Positions 42,569 through 51,055 of a stretch of DNA of 64,000 nt are shown here, piece by piece. The stretch is from Clostridiales bacterium (GTDB taxonomy: Bacteria > Bacillota > Clostridia > Oscillospirales > CAG-272). The notes under the pieces were generated by a model. It had not been told where the DNA came from. It ran no database searches and was given only the letters and a program-made list of their open reading frames with translations. The stretch covers positions 21,949 through 85,948 of the forward strand of contig JAAYHB010000008.1 of NCBI GenBank assembly GCA_012727435.1, in the 5' to 3' direction. The stretch's first letter is position 1. Every line of letters starts with the position of its first letter. Position numbers and translations under genes: made by a program.

Positions 42569-43537
42569 TCAGTCATAGTATGGCTCGAGCCCGGGCGTCG
42601 GGGTGATAATCTTCTCGCAAGCCGAGGGGTAGGCCGATTTATCATAAGCGTAAAAGTACTCGCGCACATGGTTGTAGGCCTCTATCTGGCGTTCGGTCAT
42701 CAGGCACCCGCCGAGGTCATACTCGGGGGTGATTCTCGTAGAGTCGTAATGGTACCACCGCGCTTCCTCGCCCTCCTCGGCGATGTTAACCAGGCTCCAG
42801 TAGTGAGTCTCGGGAACCAGTTCCGGCGTGCGCTGGATGTCGAGGTTTTCAATACCGAGCCGCTCGAGCAGGGCCTTCGAGGCGGCAAAGTAGCTGTAGC
42901 AGTCGCCCGAACCCGAGACAAACAAAGCGCGGTATGCCTCGGATCTCCAGTCGCCATTGGCCTTCTCGGAGGTCCCCGAATATGCAATATGGCCTTTTAC
43001 ATATGCGCAGACCGCGCGGCACTTTTCCTCCTTGCTCATGCCCGGGCGTATTATGTTTTTGATAATCCCGTCAAGCGCCGCGTTGAGCGTCTCAAGCGGT
43101 ATTTCGGGCTCTATCACCGTGACAAAGATCGTAACCGAGTTTGAATTACCCGCCCTGTCGGTTGCGGTATATGTGACGGCATATTTGCCGACCTCGGCAA
43201 GGTTGACCTTGCTTGAATCTATTTTAAGGTTTATCTCTTCGCTTGAGTCGACGTTGTCGACCACCCGGATATTCTTGCGGTATGACACAGGTTCTCCGAT
43301 ATAAACGGTCATATCGCGGGCGCCGAGAATTTCGGGCGGCTGTGTATCGCCTCTAACGGTGTTTTGGGTTCCGGGTGCTCCGGAAGTTTCAGTCCCGCTC
43401 CCGTCGGGGAGAGCCGGCAGGAGCTCCAGCGACAGCGCCGCCGTAAAAATCAGCATCGCAACCGCCGCCGCAGCCAGCGAGCAGAAAGCCATCATATAGT
43501 CTCGGCCGGCCCTTTTTGCCTTGGTTTTTATCTGCAT
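42569..43537 (-). CDS. Membrane-anchored transglutaminase-like protein with Ig-like domain
   Basis: 322 residues from the ATG at 43537 (GGGAG 8 bases upstream; a longer frame to 43765 crosses the promoter). One membrane span at about 15-37, a Pro/Gly/Thr linker, a DUF5011-like Ig fold at 65-143 (PPEILGARDMTVYIGEP, AVTYTATDRAGN), and a transglutaminase core with Cys213 in GSGDCYSYF, His245 in THYWSLV and Asp265 in WYHYDST. The triad is complete. It heads the operon with the DltA/C/B-like genes, so it may act on or crosslink surface material. Substrate unknown. Confidence 0.85.
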   Translation of the reverse strand: MQIKTKAKRAGRDYMMAFCSLAAAAVAMLIFTAALSLELLPALPDGSGTETSGAPGTQNTVRGDTQPPEILGARDMTVYIGEPVSYRKNIRVVDNVDSSEEINLKIDSSKVNLAEVGKYAVTYTATDRAGNSNSVTIFVTVIEPEIPLETLNAALDGIIKNIIRPGMSKEEKCRAVCAYVKGHIAYSGTSEKANGDWRSEAYRALFVSGSGDCYSYFAASKALLERLGIENLDIQRTPELVPETHYWSLVNIAEEGEEARWYHYDSTRITPEYDLGGCLMTERQIEAYNHVREYFYAYDKSAYPSACEKIITPTPGLEPYYD

Positions 43538-43595
43538 TGCATGCTCCCGTGTACTGCTCGGGCGCCCCTTTGGGACGCCGGTTGAGCGTACATTG

Positions 43596-43624
43596 ATTAT
43601 AGCACCGCCGGTATTTCTTGTCAA
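43596..43624 (-). promoter_or_regulatory. Promoter of the transglutaminase/Dlt-like operon
   Basis: Minus strand TTGACA (43624-43619), 17 bases, TATAAT (43601-43596). The next ten downstream genes on this strand follow with mostly tiny gaps; the largest gap is 121 bases between yqeK and the LCP gene. Confidence 0.85.
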
Positions 43625-43764
43625 CATAAGCCAGCCCGGCAATTGAGGCGAAAATTCAGGCCGATATTGACATCCCGGCGCTCTCATGTTAAAATGACTT
43701 GTCACATTATAATTATTTCCGATAAAGCCAAATGTATAAGTAACATTTAAAAGGATTCCCGACA

Positions 43765-46029
43765 ATGATCAAATTACACCAAGACGGAGTTTTCCTTACA
43801 GGCGGCAAGATTTCAAAGTCGTCTTCGGTTCCGGCCTCGGAAGCCCGGAAAAACACTATTTCATACTCGATTCTTCAGTCTCACAACCGTTCCGGCAACC
43901 CCGACAAGCTAAAACTCAGCTTTGACGCACTGGCCTCGCATGACATAACCTACGTCGGCATAATACAGACCGCAAGAGCCAGCGGGCTGACCGAGTTTCC
44001 GATTCCCTACGCGCTGACAAACTGCCATAACTCGCTCTGCGCGGTCGGGGGAACAATCAATGAGGACGACCATGTTTTCGGCCTGTCGGCGGCAAGGAAA
44101 TACGGCGGCATTTATGTGCCGGCCAACCTCTCTGTGATCCACTCGTATGTCCGCGAGGAGATGTCAAGATGCGGCGGGATGCTGCTCGGCTCTGATTCGC
44201 ACACGCGCTACGGCGCGCTGGGCATGATGGGTGTCGGCGAGGGCGGGCCGGAGCTGGTAAAGCAGCTGCTCGGGCGCACATATGACATCGACTATCCAGA
44301 AATTGTGCTCGTGTACCTCACCGGAAAGCCCCGCCGCGGTGTCGGCCCGCATGACGCGGCAATCGCTCTGATAGGTGCGGTGTTTGCCTCGGGCTTTGTC
44401 AAGAACCGCGTGCTTGAATTCACCGGGCCGGGGATAAAACATCTTCCGGTCGACTTCAGAAACGGCATCGACGTCATGACCACCGAGACCATGTGCCTCT
44501 CCTCAATCTGGGAGACCGACGATATCATAAAGAAGCATTACGAAACGCACGGCCGGCCCGAGGATTTCAGGCGGCTTGCCCCCGGGGAGGTCGCCTACTA
44601 CGACAGGTGTATTGAATTCGACCTCTCGGTGCTCGAACCGATGATCGCCCTGCCCTACCACCCCTCAAATGCTTATACCATAAGGGAATTCCGTGATAAC
44701 GCCGCCGACATTCTCCGCGGTATCGAGATAGAATCAGAGGAGCGGCTGGGGCTTAAAATAGACCTTCTCTCAAAGCTGAGAGACGGTGAGGTATATGCCG
44801 ATCAGGGAATTATCGCGGGCTGCGCCGGCGGTATGTTCGACAGCATCTGCGAGGCTTCGGCAATCCTCTCGCGCGGCAGGCACGCCAAGGTTGCTCCCCC
44901 GAATCCCTATTTTTCGCTCTCGGTCTACCCGACCAGCGTCCCGGTGTCGCTTGAGCTGACCCGTATCGGTGTGACCGCTGATCTGCTTTCAGCCGGCGCG
45001 GTTATAAAACCCGCATTCTGCGGCCCCTGCTTCGGCGCCGGCGACGTTCCGGCCAACAACGGCCTGTCAGTCCGGCACACAACACGCAACTTCCCCAACC
45101 GCGAGGGTTCAAAGCCGGGCGAAAAGCAGGCCGCCGGCGTCGCGCTCATGGACGCGCGCAGTATCGCCGCCACAGCACTCTGCGGCGGGGCAATCACCCC
45201 GGCAGATGAAATAGAATATGAAGTGCCCGAATACGAATACCATTTCGACAACTCGCCCTACCTGCGCCGGGTTTATTACGGTTTCGGCAAACCCCAGCCC
45301 GAGACCCCGCTCATACTCGGGCCTAATATCTCGGACTGGCCCGAGCAGCATGAGCTCGGCGAGCACATGCTCGTTGAGCTCGCGGCGGTAATCCACGATG
45401 AGGTCACCACGACAGACGAGCTTATCCCCTCGGGCGAGACTTCGTCCTACCGCTCAAACCCGAGGCGGCTTGCCGAATTCACTCTCTCGCGCAGGGTCCC
45501 GGATTATGTGCCGCGCGCCAAAGCGTCAGCCGCACTTGAGGCTGAGCGGCGGGCCGGAAAAAAGCCTGAGGCCCTCATGTCGGTGCTCAGGTTTGTGGGG
45601 GACGCCGAAAAACTTATTGAGACCACCCAGTTCGGCTCGGCAATTTATGCCACCCGTCCGGGCGACGGCTCGGCGCGCGAGCAGGCCGCCTCCTGCCAGA
45701 AGGTGCTCGGCGGTCTTGCCAATATCTGCGTCGAATACGCCACCAAGCGCTACCGCTCAAACTGCATCAACTGGGGCATACTCCCCTTCAGGATAGCCAG
45801 TGGCGAGCGCTTTGACTATGAGCCGGGCGACTATGTCTTTGTCCCGAACATTCGGGCGCTGATTGCCTCGGGTAAAACCGAATTCCCCGCCAAGGTTATC
45901 AGGACTGACCAAAGGGTTTATGACATAAAGCTTTTTGTCGACCCGCTCACCGACGACGAACGGCAGATACTGCTCGACGGGTGCCTGATGAACTACTACA
46001 AAAACCAAAAGAGCAGTCTGAAGATGTAA
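43765..46029 (+). CDS. Aconitase-family hydratase
   Basis: 754 residues of the aconitase superfamily (YbhJ-like/hydratase group). SDSHTRYG (143-150) and PAFCGPCFGAG (417-426) are conserved; Cys353 (AGCAGG), Cys419 and Cys422 are the expected Fe-S ligands. The C-terminal swivel domain lies near 640-740 (ASCQKVLGGLANICVEYATKRYRSNCINWG, split by the NWG turn). Being the first gene of a pair with NADP isocitrate dehydrogenase, it most likely acts as the cell's aconitase, isomerising citrate to isocitrate, but 2-methyl or homo-substrates are not excluded. The start ATG 43765 follows GGATTC with a weak ribosome site (AAAAGGA). Confidence 0.84.
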   Translation: MIKLHQDGVFLTGGKISKSSSVPASEARKNTISYSILQSHNRSGNPDKLKLSFDALASHDITYVGIIQTARASGLTEFPIPYALTNCHNSLCAVGGTINEDDHVFGLSAARKYGGIYVPANLSVIHSYVREEMSRCGGMLLGSDSHTRYGALGMMGVGEGGPELVKQLLGRTYDIDYPEIVLVYLTGKPRRGVGPHDAAIALIGAVFASGFVKNRVLEFTGPGIKHLPVDFRNGIDVMTTETMCLSSIWETDDIIKKHYETHGRPEDFRRLAPGEVAYYDRCIEFDLSVLEPMIALPYHPSNAYTIREFRDNAADILRGIEIESEERLGLKIDLLSKLRDGEVYADQGIIAGCAGGMFDSICEASAILSRGRHAKVAPPNPYFSLSVYPTSVPVSLELTRIGVTADLLSAGAVIKPAFCGPCFGAGDVPANNGLSVRHTTRNFPNREGSKPGEKQAAGVALMDARSIAATALCGGAITPADEIEYEVPEYEYHFDNSPYLRRVYYGFGKPQPETPLILGPNISDWPEQHELGEHMLVELAAVIHDEVTTTDELIPSGETSSYRSNPRRLAEFTLSRRVPDYVPRAKASAALEAERRAGKKPEALMSVLRFVGDAEKLIETTQFGSAIYATRPGDGSAREQAASCQKVLGGLANICVEYATKRYRSNCINWGILPFRIASGERFDYEPGDYVFVPNIRALIASGKTEFPAKVIRTDQRVYDIKLFVDPLTDDERQILLDGCLMNYYKNQKSSLKM

Positions 46030-46055
46030 CCAATAAAGCAAAGGAAGAGCTGAAG

Positions 46056-47267
46056 ATGGACAAAATCAAGATGAAAACCCCGCTCGTCGAGATGGACGGC
46101 GACGAGATGACTCGGGTCCTCTGGAAGATTATAAAGGACGAGCTGCTGCTCCCCTATATAGATCTGAAAACCGAATATTACGACCTCGGGCTGCCCGAGC
46201 GCGACAGGACTGACGACCAGATTACTATCGACGCGGCTATGGCGACCAAAAAATACGGTGTGGCGGTAAAATGCGCGACCATCACGCCCAACAAACAGCG
46301 CGTTGAGGAGTATAACCTCAAGGAGATGTGGAAAAGCCCGAACGCCACCATACGCGCAATACTTGACGGCACGGTCTTCCGCGCGCCTATCATCGTCAGC
46401 AACATAAAGCCTGTCGTCGCAAACTGGAAAAAGCCTATTACCATCGCCCGCCATGCCTTCGGAGACGTCTACAAAGCATCGGAGATAAGGGCCGAGGAAG
46501 GCGGCATCGCCGAGCTGGTCTTCACCTCGGCCTCCGGCAAGGTGACCCGAATGAAGGTATGCGAGCTTGAGGGTCCCGGCGTGCTGCAGGCCATGTTCAA
46601 CAAGGACCGCTCCATCCGCTCGTTTGCGCACTCCTGCTTCAGATACGCAATATCCACAAAACAGGACCTATGGTTCGGCACAAAGGACACAATATCAAAG
46701 CAGTACGACCAGACATTCAAGCTGATTTTTGAGGATATTTACAACACTCATTACCGCGCCGAGTTCGAGCGGCTGGGGATCGAGTATTTCTACACCCTGA
46801 TTGACGACGCCGCTTCGCGGGTCATCAGGAGCCAGGGCGGCTTTATCTGGGCCTGCAAAAATTATGACGGCGACGTCATGAGCGACCTGGTCTCTACCGC
46901 CTTCGGCTCGCTCGCCATGATGACCTCGATTTTGGTGTCGCCCGACGGCTGCTATGAATACGAGGCCGCGCACGGCACGATTACCCGGCATTATTACAGG
47001 TATCTTCAGGGCGAGACGCCGACCTCAAACCCAATGGCGCTGATTTTCGCGTGGTGTGGCGCGCTCGGCAAACGCGGCGAGCTTGACGGTATCAATGAAT
47101 TGACTGAGTTTTCAAAAAAACTTGAGCGCGCCTGCATTGAGACAATCGAGGCTGGCATAATGACAAAAGACCTGGCCGCTCTTGCCGAACCCGGCAGCAA
47201 AGCGACCGTGGTCAATACGCTTGAGTTCATCACAGAAATAAAAAATAAACTTGATTCGGAGTTGTGA
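46056..47267 (+). CDS. icd: NADP-dependent isocitrate dehydrogenase (eukaryote-like type)
   Basis: 403 residues from the ATG at 46056, preceded by AAGGAAGAG; a longer frame begins inside the hydratase gene. PLVEMDGDEMTRVLWKIIKD (as PLVEMDGDEMTR) and KSPNATIRAILDGTVFR are marks of the IDH2-like class rather than the E. coli type, and KNYDGDVMSDLVSTAFGSL binds metal and cofactor. With the hydratase it would make 2-oxoglutarate and NADPH for glutamate synthesis. The intergenic gap is 26 bases. Confidence 0.95.
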   Translation: MDKIKMKTPLVEMDGDEMTRVLWKIIKDELLLPYIDLKTEYYDLGLPERDRTDDQITIDAAMATKKYGVAVKCATITPNKQRVEEYNLKEMWKSPNATIRAILDGTVFRAPIIVSNIKPVVANWKKPITIARHAFGDVYKASEIRAEEGGIAELVFTSASGKVTRMKVCELEGPGVLQAMFNKDRSIRSFAHSCFRYAISTKQDLWFGTKDTISKQYDQTFKLIFEDIYNTHYRAEFERLGIEYFYTLIDDAASRVIRSQGGFIWACKNYDGDVMSDLVSTAFGSLAMMTSILVSPDGCYEYEAAHGTITRHYYRYLQGETPTSNPMALIFAWCGALGKRGELDGINELTEFSKKLERACIETIEAGIMTKDLAALAEPGSKATVVNTLEFITEIKNKLDSEL

Positions 47268-47283
47268 TTTTTAATATTGTGAT

Positions 47284-47316
47284 AAAAAAGCCCCCCGTAC
47301 TCCGCGGGAGGCTTTT
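47284..47316. terminator. Bidirectional terminator candidate
   Basis: AAAAAAGCCCCCC and GGGAGGCTTTT form a stem around GTACTCCGC, with A and T runs on both sides. It can serve icd (plus) and the DUF1854 gene (minus). Confidence 0.72.
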
Positions 47317-47372
47317 GTATATGGTGTTTCGCATTCACTAATAGCTAATTTCCATTATCTGACAACTACATA

Positions 47373-47861
47373 TCACACATAACTGAACAGCAGCCGCCGG
47401 CTTCTGGTATCGAGCGCCGTATAATCGGGGATTTCGTATCTGTTATCGTCAGCGTCGCGGATTATTATGCGGTTTGCGCCGAGGTTTTTGATATCGCTGT
47501 GGCGGTTTCGTATATGGAACGAAATCTCGCCCCGGTCGGTCATAACCTTAAAGCGCAGGACGCCGAACTTGTCGGTCACCTCGAGCACCTGTGTGATTTT
47601 CGGGATCAGGTAATACTCCCTGAAGCAGTCGAGCAGCGCTTTTTGCGAGAGCGCGTCGAGCGCGGTGATATCGCGGATCATCGCCACTTCTTTTTCGTTT
47701 GAGTCAAGCAGCACTATATAATGATTAGGGTCGCTGAGCGGAAAAAGCCGCCGCGGCTCGAGGTTCTCGATGACCGTCCCGTCGTCCCCTATCAGCTTCA
47801 CAAGGTAAAGGTCGGTGCGCTCTATTTTGCCGTTGGTCTTGTCTGTGTAGAGCCTGCCCAT
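47373..47861 (-). CDS. DUF1854 domain protein
   Basis: About 162 residues from ATG 47861, or one more from GTG 47864. The GTLIDLYLVKLIGDDGTVIENLEPRRLFPLSDP region (core ENLEPRRLFPLSDP), then VAMIRDITALDALSQ and VMTDRGEISFHIRNRHSDI, identifies DUF1854. In other bacteria DUF1854 genes sit next to ABC exporters, including ones near cyanophycin genes, as here with an ABC gene. The start overlaps the ABC stop, so coupling is likely. Function unknown; I infer a regulatory or accessory role for the exporter. Confidence 0.85.
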   Translation of the reverse strand: MGRLYTDKTNGKIERTDLYLVKLIGDDGTVIENLEPRRLFPLSDPNHYIVLLDSNEKEVAMIRDITALDALSQKALLDCFREYYLIPKITQVLEVTDKFGVLRFKVMTDRGEISFHIRNRHSDIKNLGANRIIIRDADDNRYEIPDYTALDTRSRRLLFSYV

Positions 47862-50170
47862 CACTCCAAACGCTCCATTTCCTTTTCTTGTTTGACCTTA
47901 TCCGACATGGTCTGTATCTGCACCAGCCGGTAATACTTCCCTTTCTTGGCCAAAAGCTCCTCGGGGGGGCCGCACTCAATTATCTCGCCGTTGTCAATAA
48001 CGACAATTTTGTTTGCCTTGCTTAAGGTCGAGAGGCGGTGGGCTATCATTATGGTAGTGCGCCCGCTGATTAGGTGCTCGATAGCCTCCTGAATGAGGTG
48101 TTCGGTCTCGGAGTCGACAGACGCCGTCGCCTCGTCAAAGACCAGTATGCTCGGGTTCTTCAGGATTGCGCGGGCGATGGAGATCCGCTGCCGCTCGCCG
48201 CCCGAAAGGCCGACCCCGCGCTCGCCGAGCACCGAATCGTAGCCGTCGGGCTGTCGGATTATGAACTCATGTGCATTTGCTACGTCTGCGGCGGCTATCA
48301 CATCTTCGACCGTATATCTCGCGTCGCCGTAGGCTATGTTGTTGAAGATGGTGTCGTGGAACATCATCGGCTCCTGCTGGACATAGCCGATGCAGGATCT
48401 GAAGAACTCAAGGTCGATTTTCCGGATATCCACGCCGTCAAGCAGGATTTTGCCCTCGTAGTTGTCGTAGTAGCGCAAAAAGAGGTTGACCAGCGTCGAC
48501 TTGCCCGAGCCTGTGGTCCCGACAATGCCGACTATGTCGCCGGGGTTGATTTTGAGGTTTATCCTCTTGAGCACCTTCTTGGTCCGGTCGTAGGAGAAGG
48601 AGACATTTCTGAATTCAATGGCGCCCCTGACCTTCGGCAGCTTGTTGCCCTTGCCGAAATCATGCTCGGGCTCGGCGTCGAGTATGTCGAAAATACGCTC
48701 GGCCGACGAGAGGGCGTGCTGATACGAGTCGTTGAGGTTGGCAAAGAAGTTTACCGGCTCGTAGAACATCGAGGCGTACGAGATGAAGGACACAAGCAAA
48801 CCGGCGGTCAGCTTGCCCGGCAGGTTGGTAGCACCGATGACGGCAAGTCCGCCGAGCATCCAGATGACAATCGAGCCGAAGCTGACCAGACAGTTCACCA
48901 CCGCCGGGTAGATGTTGAGAATCTTGCCGGCCGTAATGTCGGTCTCGTACCATTCCTCGTTTTTCTTCTCAAAGAGCTTTGTGGCATTCTTTTCGTTGGT
49001 GAAGGACTTGATCACGCGTATGCCGGGTATGGTGTCGGTAAGCAGACTGGATACCGACGACCAGCGGCGCCAGATCCGGCGGTAAAAGGGGGCTATTTTC
49101 TTTGAGAAAATCCGCGCGCCCACCACCACGAAGGGCACCGGGGCAAGCGAGTAGATTGCAAGCCGCCAGTTCATTATGATCATGACCACAATAATGCCGA
49201 TCATCTTGAAGAACTGGACGACCACCTCCTGCGTTATGCGCAGCATGAAGGACTGCAGCGTCGAGCTGTCGCCCGAAATGCGGTTTATGACAGAGCCTGT
49301 AGAGGTCTTGTCGTAAAAACGCATCGGCAGGTATTGTGCGTGCTCGTAGACGTCGTTCCGCAGCGCCTTGACTATCCGGTCACCCGATTTTCTGAGGTAA
49401 TAGCCCCGCACGGCTCCAAGGCCGTAGCGTATGATATAGTTGACGGCAAGCATCACGCCGATGAGCAGCAGGCTGTCCTTCACCAGCATATTGTACCTGC
49501 CGAACAACCTGATGGGAGTGTCGGCCTTGTTGCCGGCGACCAGAATATCGTCGACCAGTGTCCTGTTAAGGTAAGGCGGGATGAGGGCGAGCGCCGTGGT
49601 TATTACCGATAGTATCACCGAGACTATCAGTATCGGGGTTTCGGGCTTGAGGTACTTGGCAAGGCGGGAAATAATCCTGCGCCTGCTCTCGCAGTTAATG
49701 CACTTTACCCCCGGCGCCGAGAGAGTCCGACCGCACTTGGGGCACACCGAGAGCTGCTTTTCATAGGCCGCCTCGACGGCTCCCAGCGCCTCCTCTAGCT
49801 TGGTTCCGTATTTTATCGCCGAAATAAACAAAACCGCGGCGTCACAAAGACCTGCAACCGCAAAAGTAAAGCGGTATACATCCTTTGTTTCACCGCTGAC
49901 GAACTTCGCGCGAATAACGCCGTTGCCGTACATTCGCTTGGTGTAGATATTTTCAATGTCAGCAAAGAAATATCTGTCACCGCACTCGCCGCTCTCAAGG
50001 TCGTATGTAAAAAAGCTTTTTGACGAGACCGCAAAAACGCTGCGGGTATATCGGGCGTCTTTTGAAATGTCCCCTATAATCGCAAACAGTATCGGGTCGT
50101 CGGGCATTTCGTGCGACTTAAGCGCATTGAGCTGAAACGGCCTTAGCTGCCGGTTTATTAGCGTTTCCAT
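47861..50170 (-). CDS. ABC exporter with N-terminal PH-like and zinc-ribbon module
   Basis: 769 residues, about 180 longer than a standard half-size ABC exporter. Residues 1-135 form a beta-rich domain; a zinc ribbon follows with C143, C146, C157 and C160 (CPKC...CINC). Six spans lie between about 177 and 470. The ATPase has Walker A GTTGSGKST (551-559), signature LSGGE (655-659), Walker B ILVFDEA (675-681) and His711. Presumably works as a homodimer. Nothing indicates its cargo. Promoter TTGACA-17-TACAAT at 50288-50316. Confidence 0.88.
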   Translation of the reverse strand: METLINRQLRPFQLNALKSHEMPDDPILFAIIGDISKDARYTRSVFAVSSKSFFTYDLESGECGDRYFFADIENIYTKRMYGNGVIRAKFVSGETKDVYRFTFAVAGLCDAAVLFISAIKYGTKLEEALGAVEAAYEKQLSVCPKCGRTLSAPGVKCINCESRRRIISRLAKYLKPETPILIVSVILSVITTALALIPPYLNRTLVDDILVAGNKADTPIRLFGRYNMLVKDSLLLIGVMLAVNYIIRYGLGAVRGYYLRKSGDRIVKALRNDVYEHAQYLPMRFYDKTSTGSVINRISGDSSTLQSFMLRITQEVVVQFFKMIGIIVVMIIMNWRLAIYSLAPVPFVVVGARIFSKKIAPFYRRIWRRWSSVSSLLTDTIPGIRVIKSFTNEKNATKLFEKKNEEWYETDITAGKILNIYPAVVNCLVSFGSIVIWMLGGLAVIGATNLPGKLTAGLLVSFISYASMFYEPVNFFANLNDSYQHALSSAERIFDILDAEPEHDFGKGNKLPKVRGAIEFRNVSFSYDRTKKVLKRINLKINPGDIVGIVGTTGSGKSTLVNLFLRYYDNYEGKILLDGVDIRKIDLEFFRSCIGYVQQEPMMFHDTIFNNIAYGDARYTVEDVIAAADVANAHEFIIRQPDGYDSVLGERGVGLSGGERQRISIARAILKNPSILVFDEATASVDSETEHLIQEAIEHLISGRTTIMIAHRLSTLSKANKIVVIDNGEIIECGPPEELLAKKGKYYRLVQIQTMSDKVKQEKEMERLE

Positions 50171-50287
50171 AAATCCCCCGTGTAATTGGCCGCGATAGTA
50201 TCGGTCATGTCCTTGCGGGTCAACTGGTCGTTATCGCGGGGTCGCCCGCCTCAAAAAGCAGATAATACCTAACACGGCGGGCACTTC

Positions 50288-50316
50288 ATTGTATTATAAA
50301 ATGCGAATTATGTCAA
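50288..50316 (-). promoter_or_regulatory. Promoter of the ABC exporter-DUF1854 operon
   Basis: Minus strand TTGACA (50316-50311), 17 bases, TACAAT (50293-50288). Confidence 0.75.
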
Positions 50317-50424
50317 CAAGAAAACATATTGTATTACTAGATAATTTTATTATAAAAGGGCAAAGTATGTTGTGAATAATATACATATGATTCCATGTAA
50401 TCCCATTTCCGCTTTAGGTGCAGC

Positions 50425-50466
50425 AAAAAAGCCCTGCAGAAGTCGGCATCCGATCATCTGCAGGGC
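50425..50466 (-). terminator. Terminator of tRNA-Thr
   Basis: Minus-strand arms GCCCTGCAGA (50466-50457) and TCTGCAGGGC (50440-50431), followed by TTTTTT (50430-50425). Confidence 0.87.
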
Positions 50467-50468
50467 CG

Positions 50469-50544
50469 TGGAGCTGGTAATCAGAATCGAACTGATGACC
50501 TCATCCTTACCAAGGATGTGCTCTACCTACTGAGCCATACCAGC
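50469..50544 (-). tRNA. tRNA-Thr (anticodon GGU)
   Basis: Minus strand: acceptor GCTGGTA pairs with TACCAGC, discriminator T, encoded CCA (50471-50469). D arm GGCTCAGTAGGTAGAGC; anticodon stem CATCC/GGATG around TTGGTAA, anticodon GGT; T arm with GTTCGATTC. 76 bases. Confidence 0.95.
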
Positions 50545-50555
50545 GGGCAGGCATT

Positions 50556-50584
50556 ATTATATCAAATACTTTTTTTTATGTCAA
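50556..50584 (-). promoter_or_regulatory. Promoter of tRNA-Thr
   Basis: Minus strand TTGACA (50584-50579), 17 bases, TATAAT (50561-50556). Confidence 0.85.
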
Positions 50585-50649
50585 GTATTTTTTTGATTTT
50601 TCGTCATCACATCTTGCTTTGCCACAAAGAGGAAAAGCTTATAAAAATA

Positions 50650-50678
50650 TTGACAAATCCGACATTGTATGATATATT
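50650..50678 (+). promoter_or_regulatory. Promoter of the valS T-box leader
   Basis: TTGACA at 50650-50655, 17 bases, TATATT at 50673-50678. Confidence 0.8.
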
Positions 50679-50687
50679 GTATTAAAC

Positions 50688-50974
50688 CCTGTGACGAAGA
50701 GTAGTAAGCGGTATAATGCTCGCAGAGAGCGGACGGATGGTGAAAGTCCGCAGCAGAAGTCGCCGAAGTCGCTTCCGAGGGGCGGGGGTCAAACCGGGCA
50801 GAAAGGCAGTATTTTCGGCTGTGCTCACCGGTAGTAATTCCCGACGGCGGCGCCGTTACAGCCATGCGGCTTTACGGCCGCGTTGAGTGCGCGCAGAACT
50901 CCGGGATTCCGGGGTGAGCGCGAAATCAGGTGGTACCGCGTGCTCTGCGTCCTGATGCGGACGCGGGGCTTTTG
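50688..50974 (+). promoter_or_regulatory. T-box leader of valS
   Basis: A 290-base leader. AGAGAGCGGACGGATGGTGAAAGTCCGC marks stem I (here GAGAGCGGA...TCCGC); the T-box proper is AGGTGGTACCGCG at 50928-50940, which pairs with the acceptor end of uncharged tRNA. A terminator follows at 50942-50974. A GTC at 50788-50790 is a possible Val specifier but its placement in the loop is not proven by eye. Confidence 0.9.
50942..50974 (+). terminator. T-box terminator of valS
   Basis: Arms 50942-50952 and 50959-50969 pair (with G-U pairs), followed by TTTTGTG. It overlaps the 3' side of the antiterminator. Confidence 0.82.
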
Positions 50975-51055
50975 TGTTAATACGGAACTTTTACAGAGAA
51001 ATAACGACTATAATAGATAGGGGGCAGGTCTGACCTGCCGCCCGGAAAGGGAGCC

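Noticed and set aside
43538..43765. Longer N-terminus of the transglutaminase gene
   Set aside because: It would run through a perfect promoter (43596-43624) and the hydratase start; ATG 43537 has its own ribosome site.
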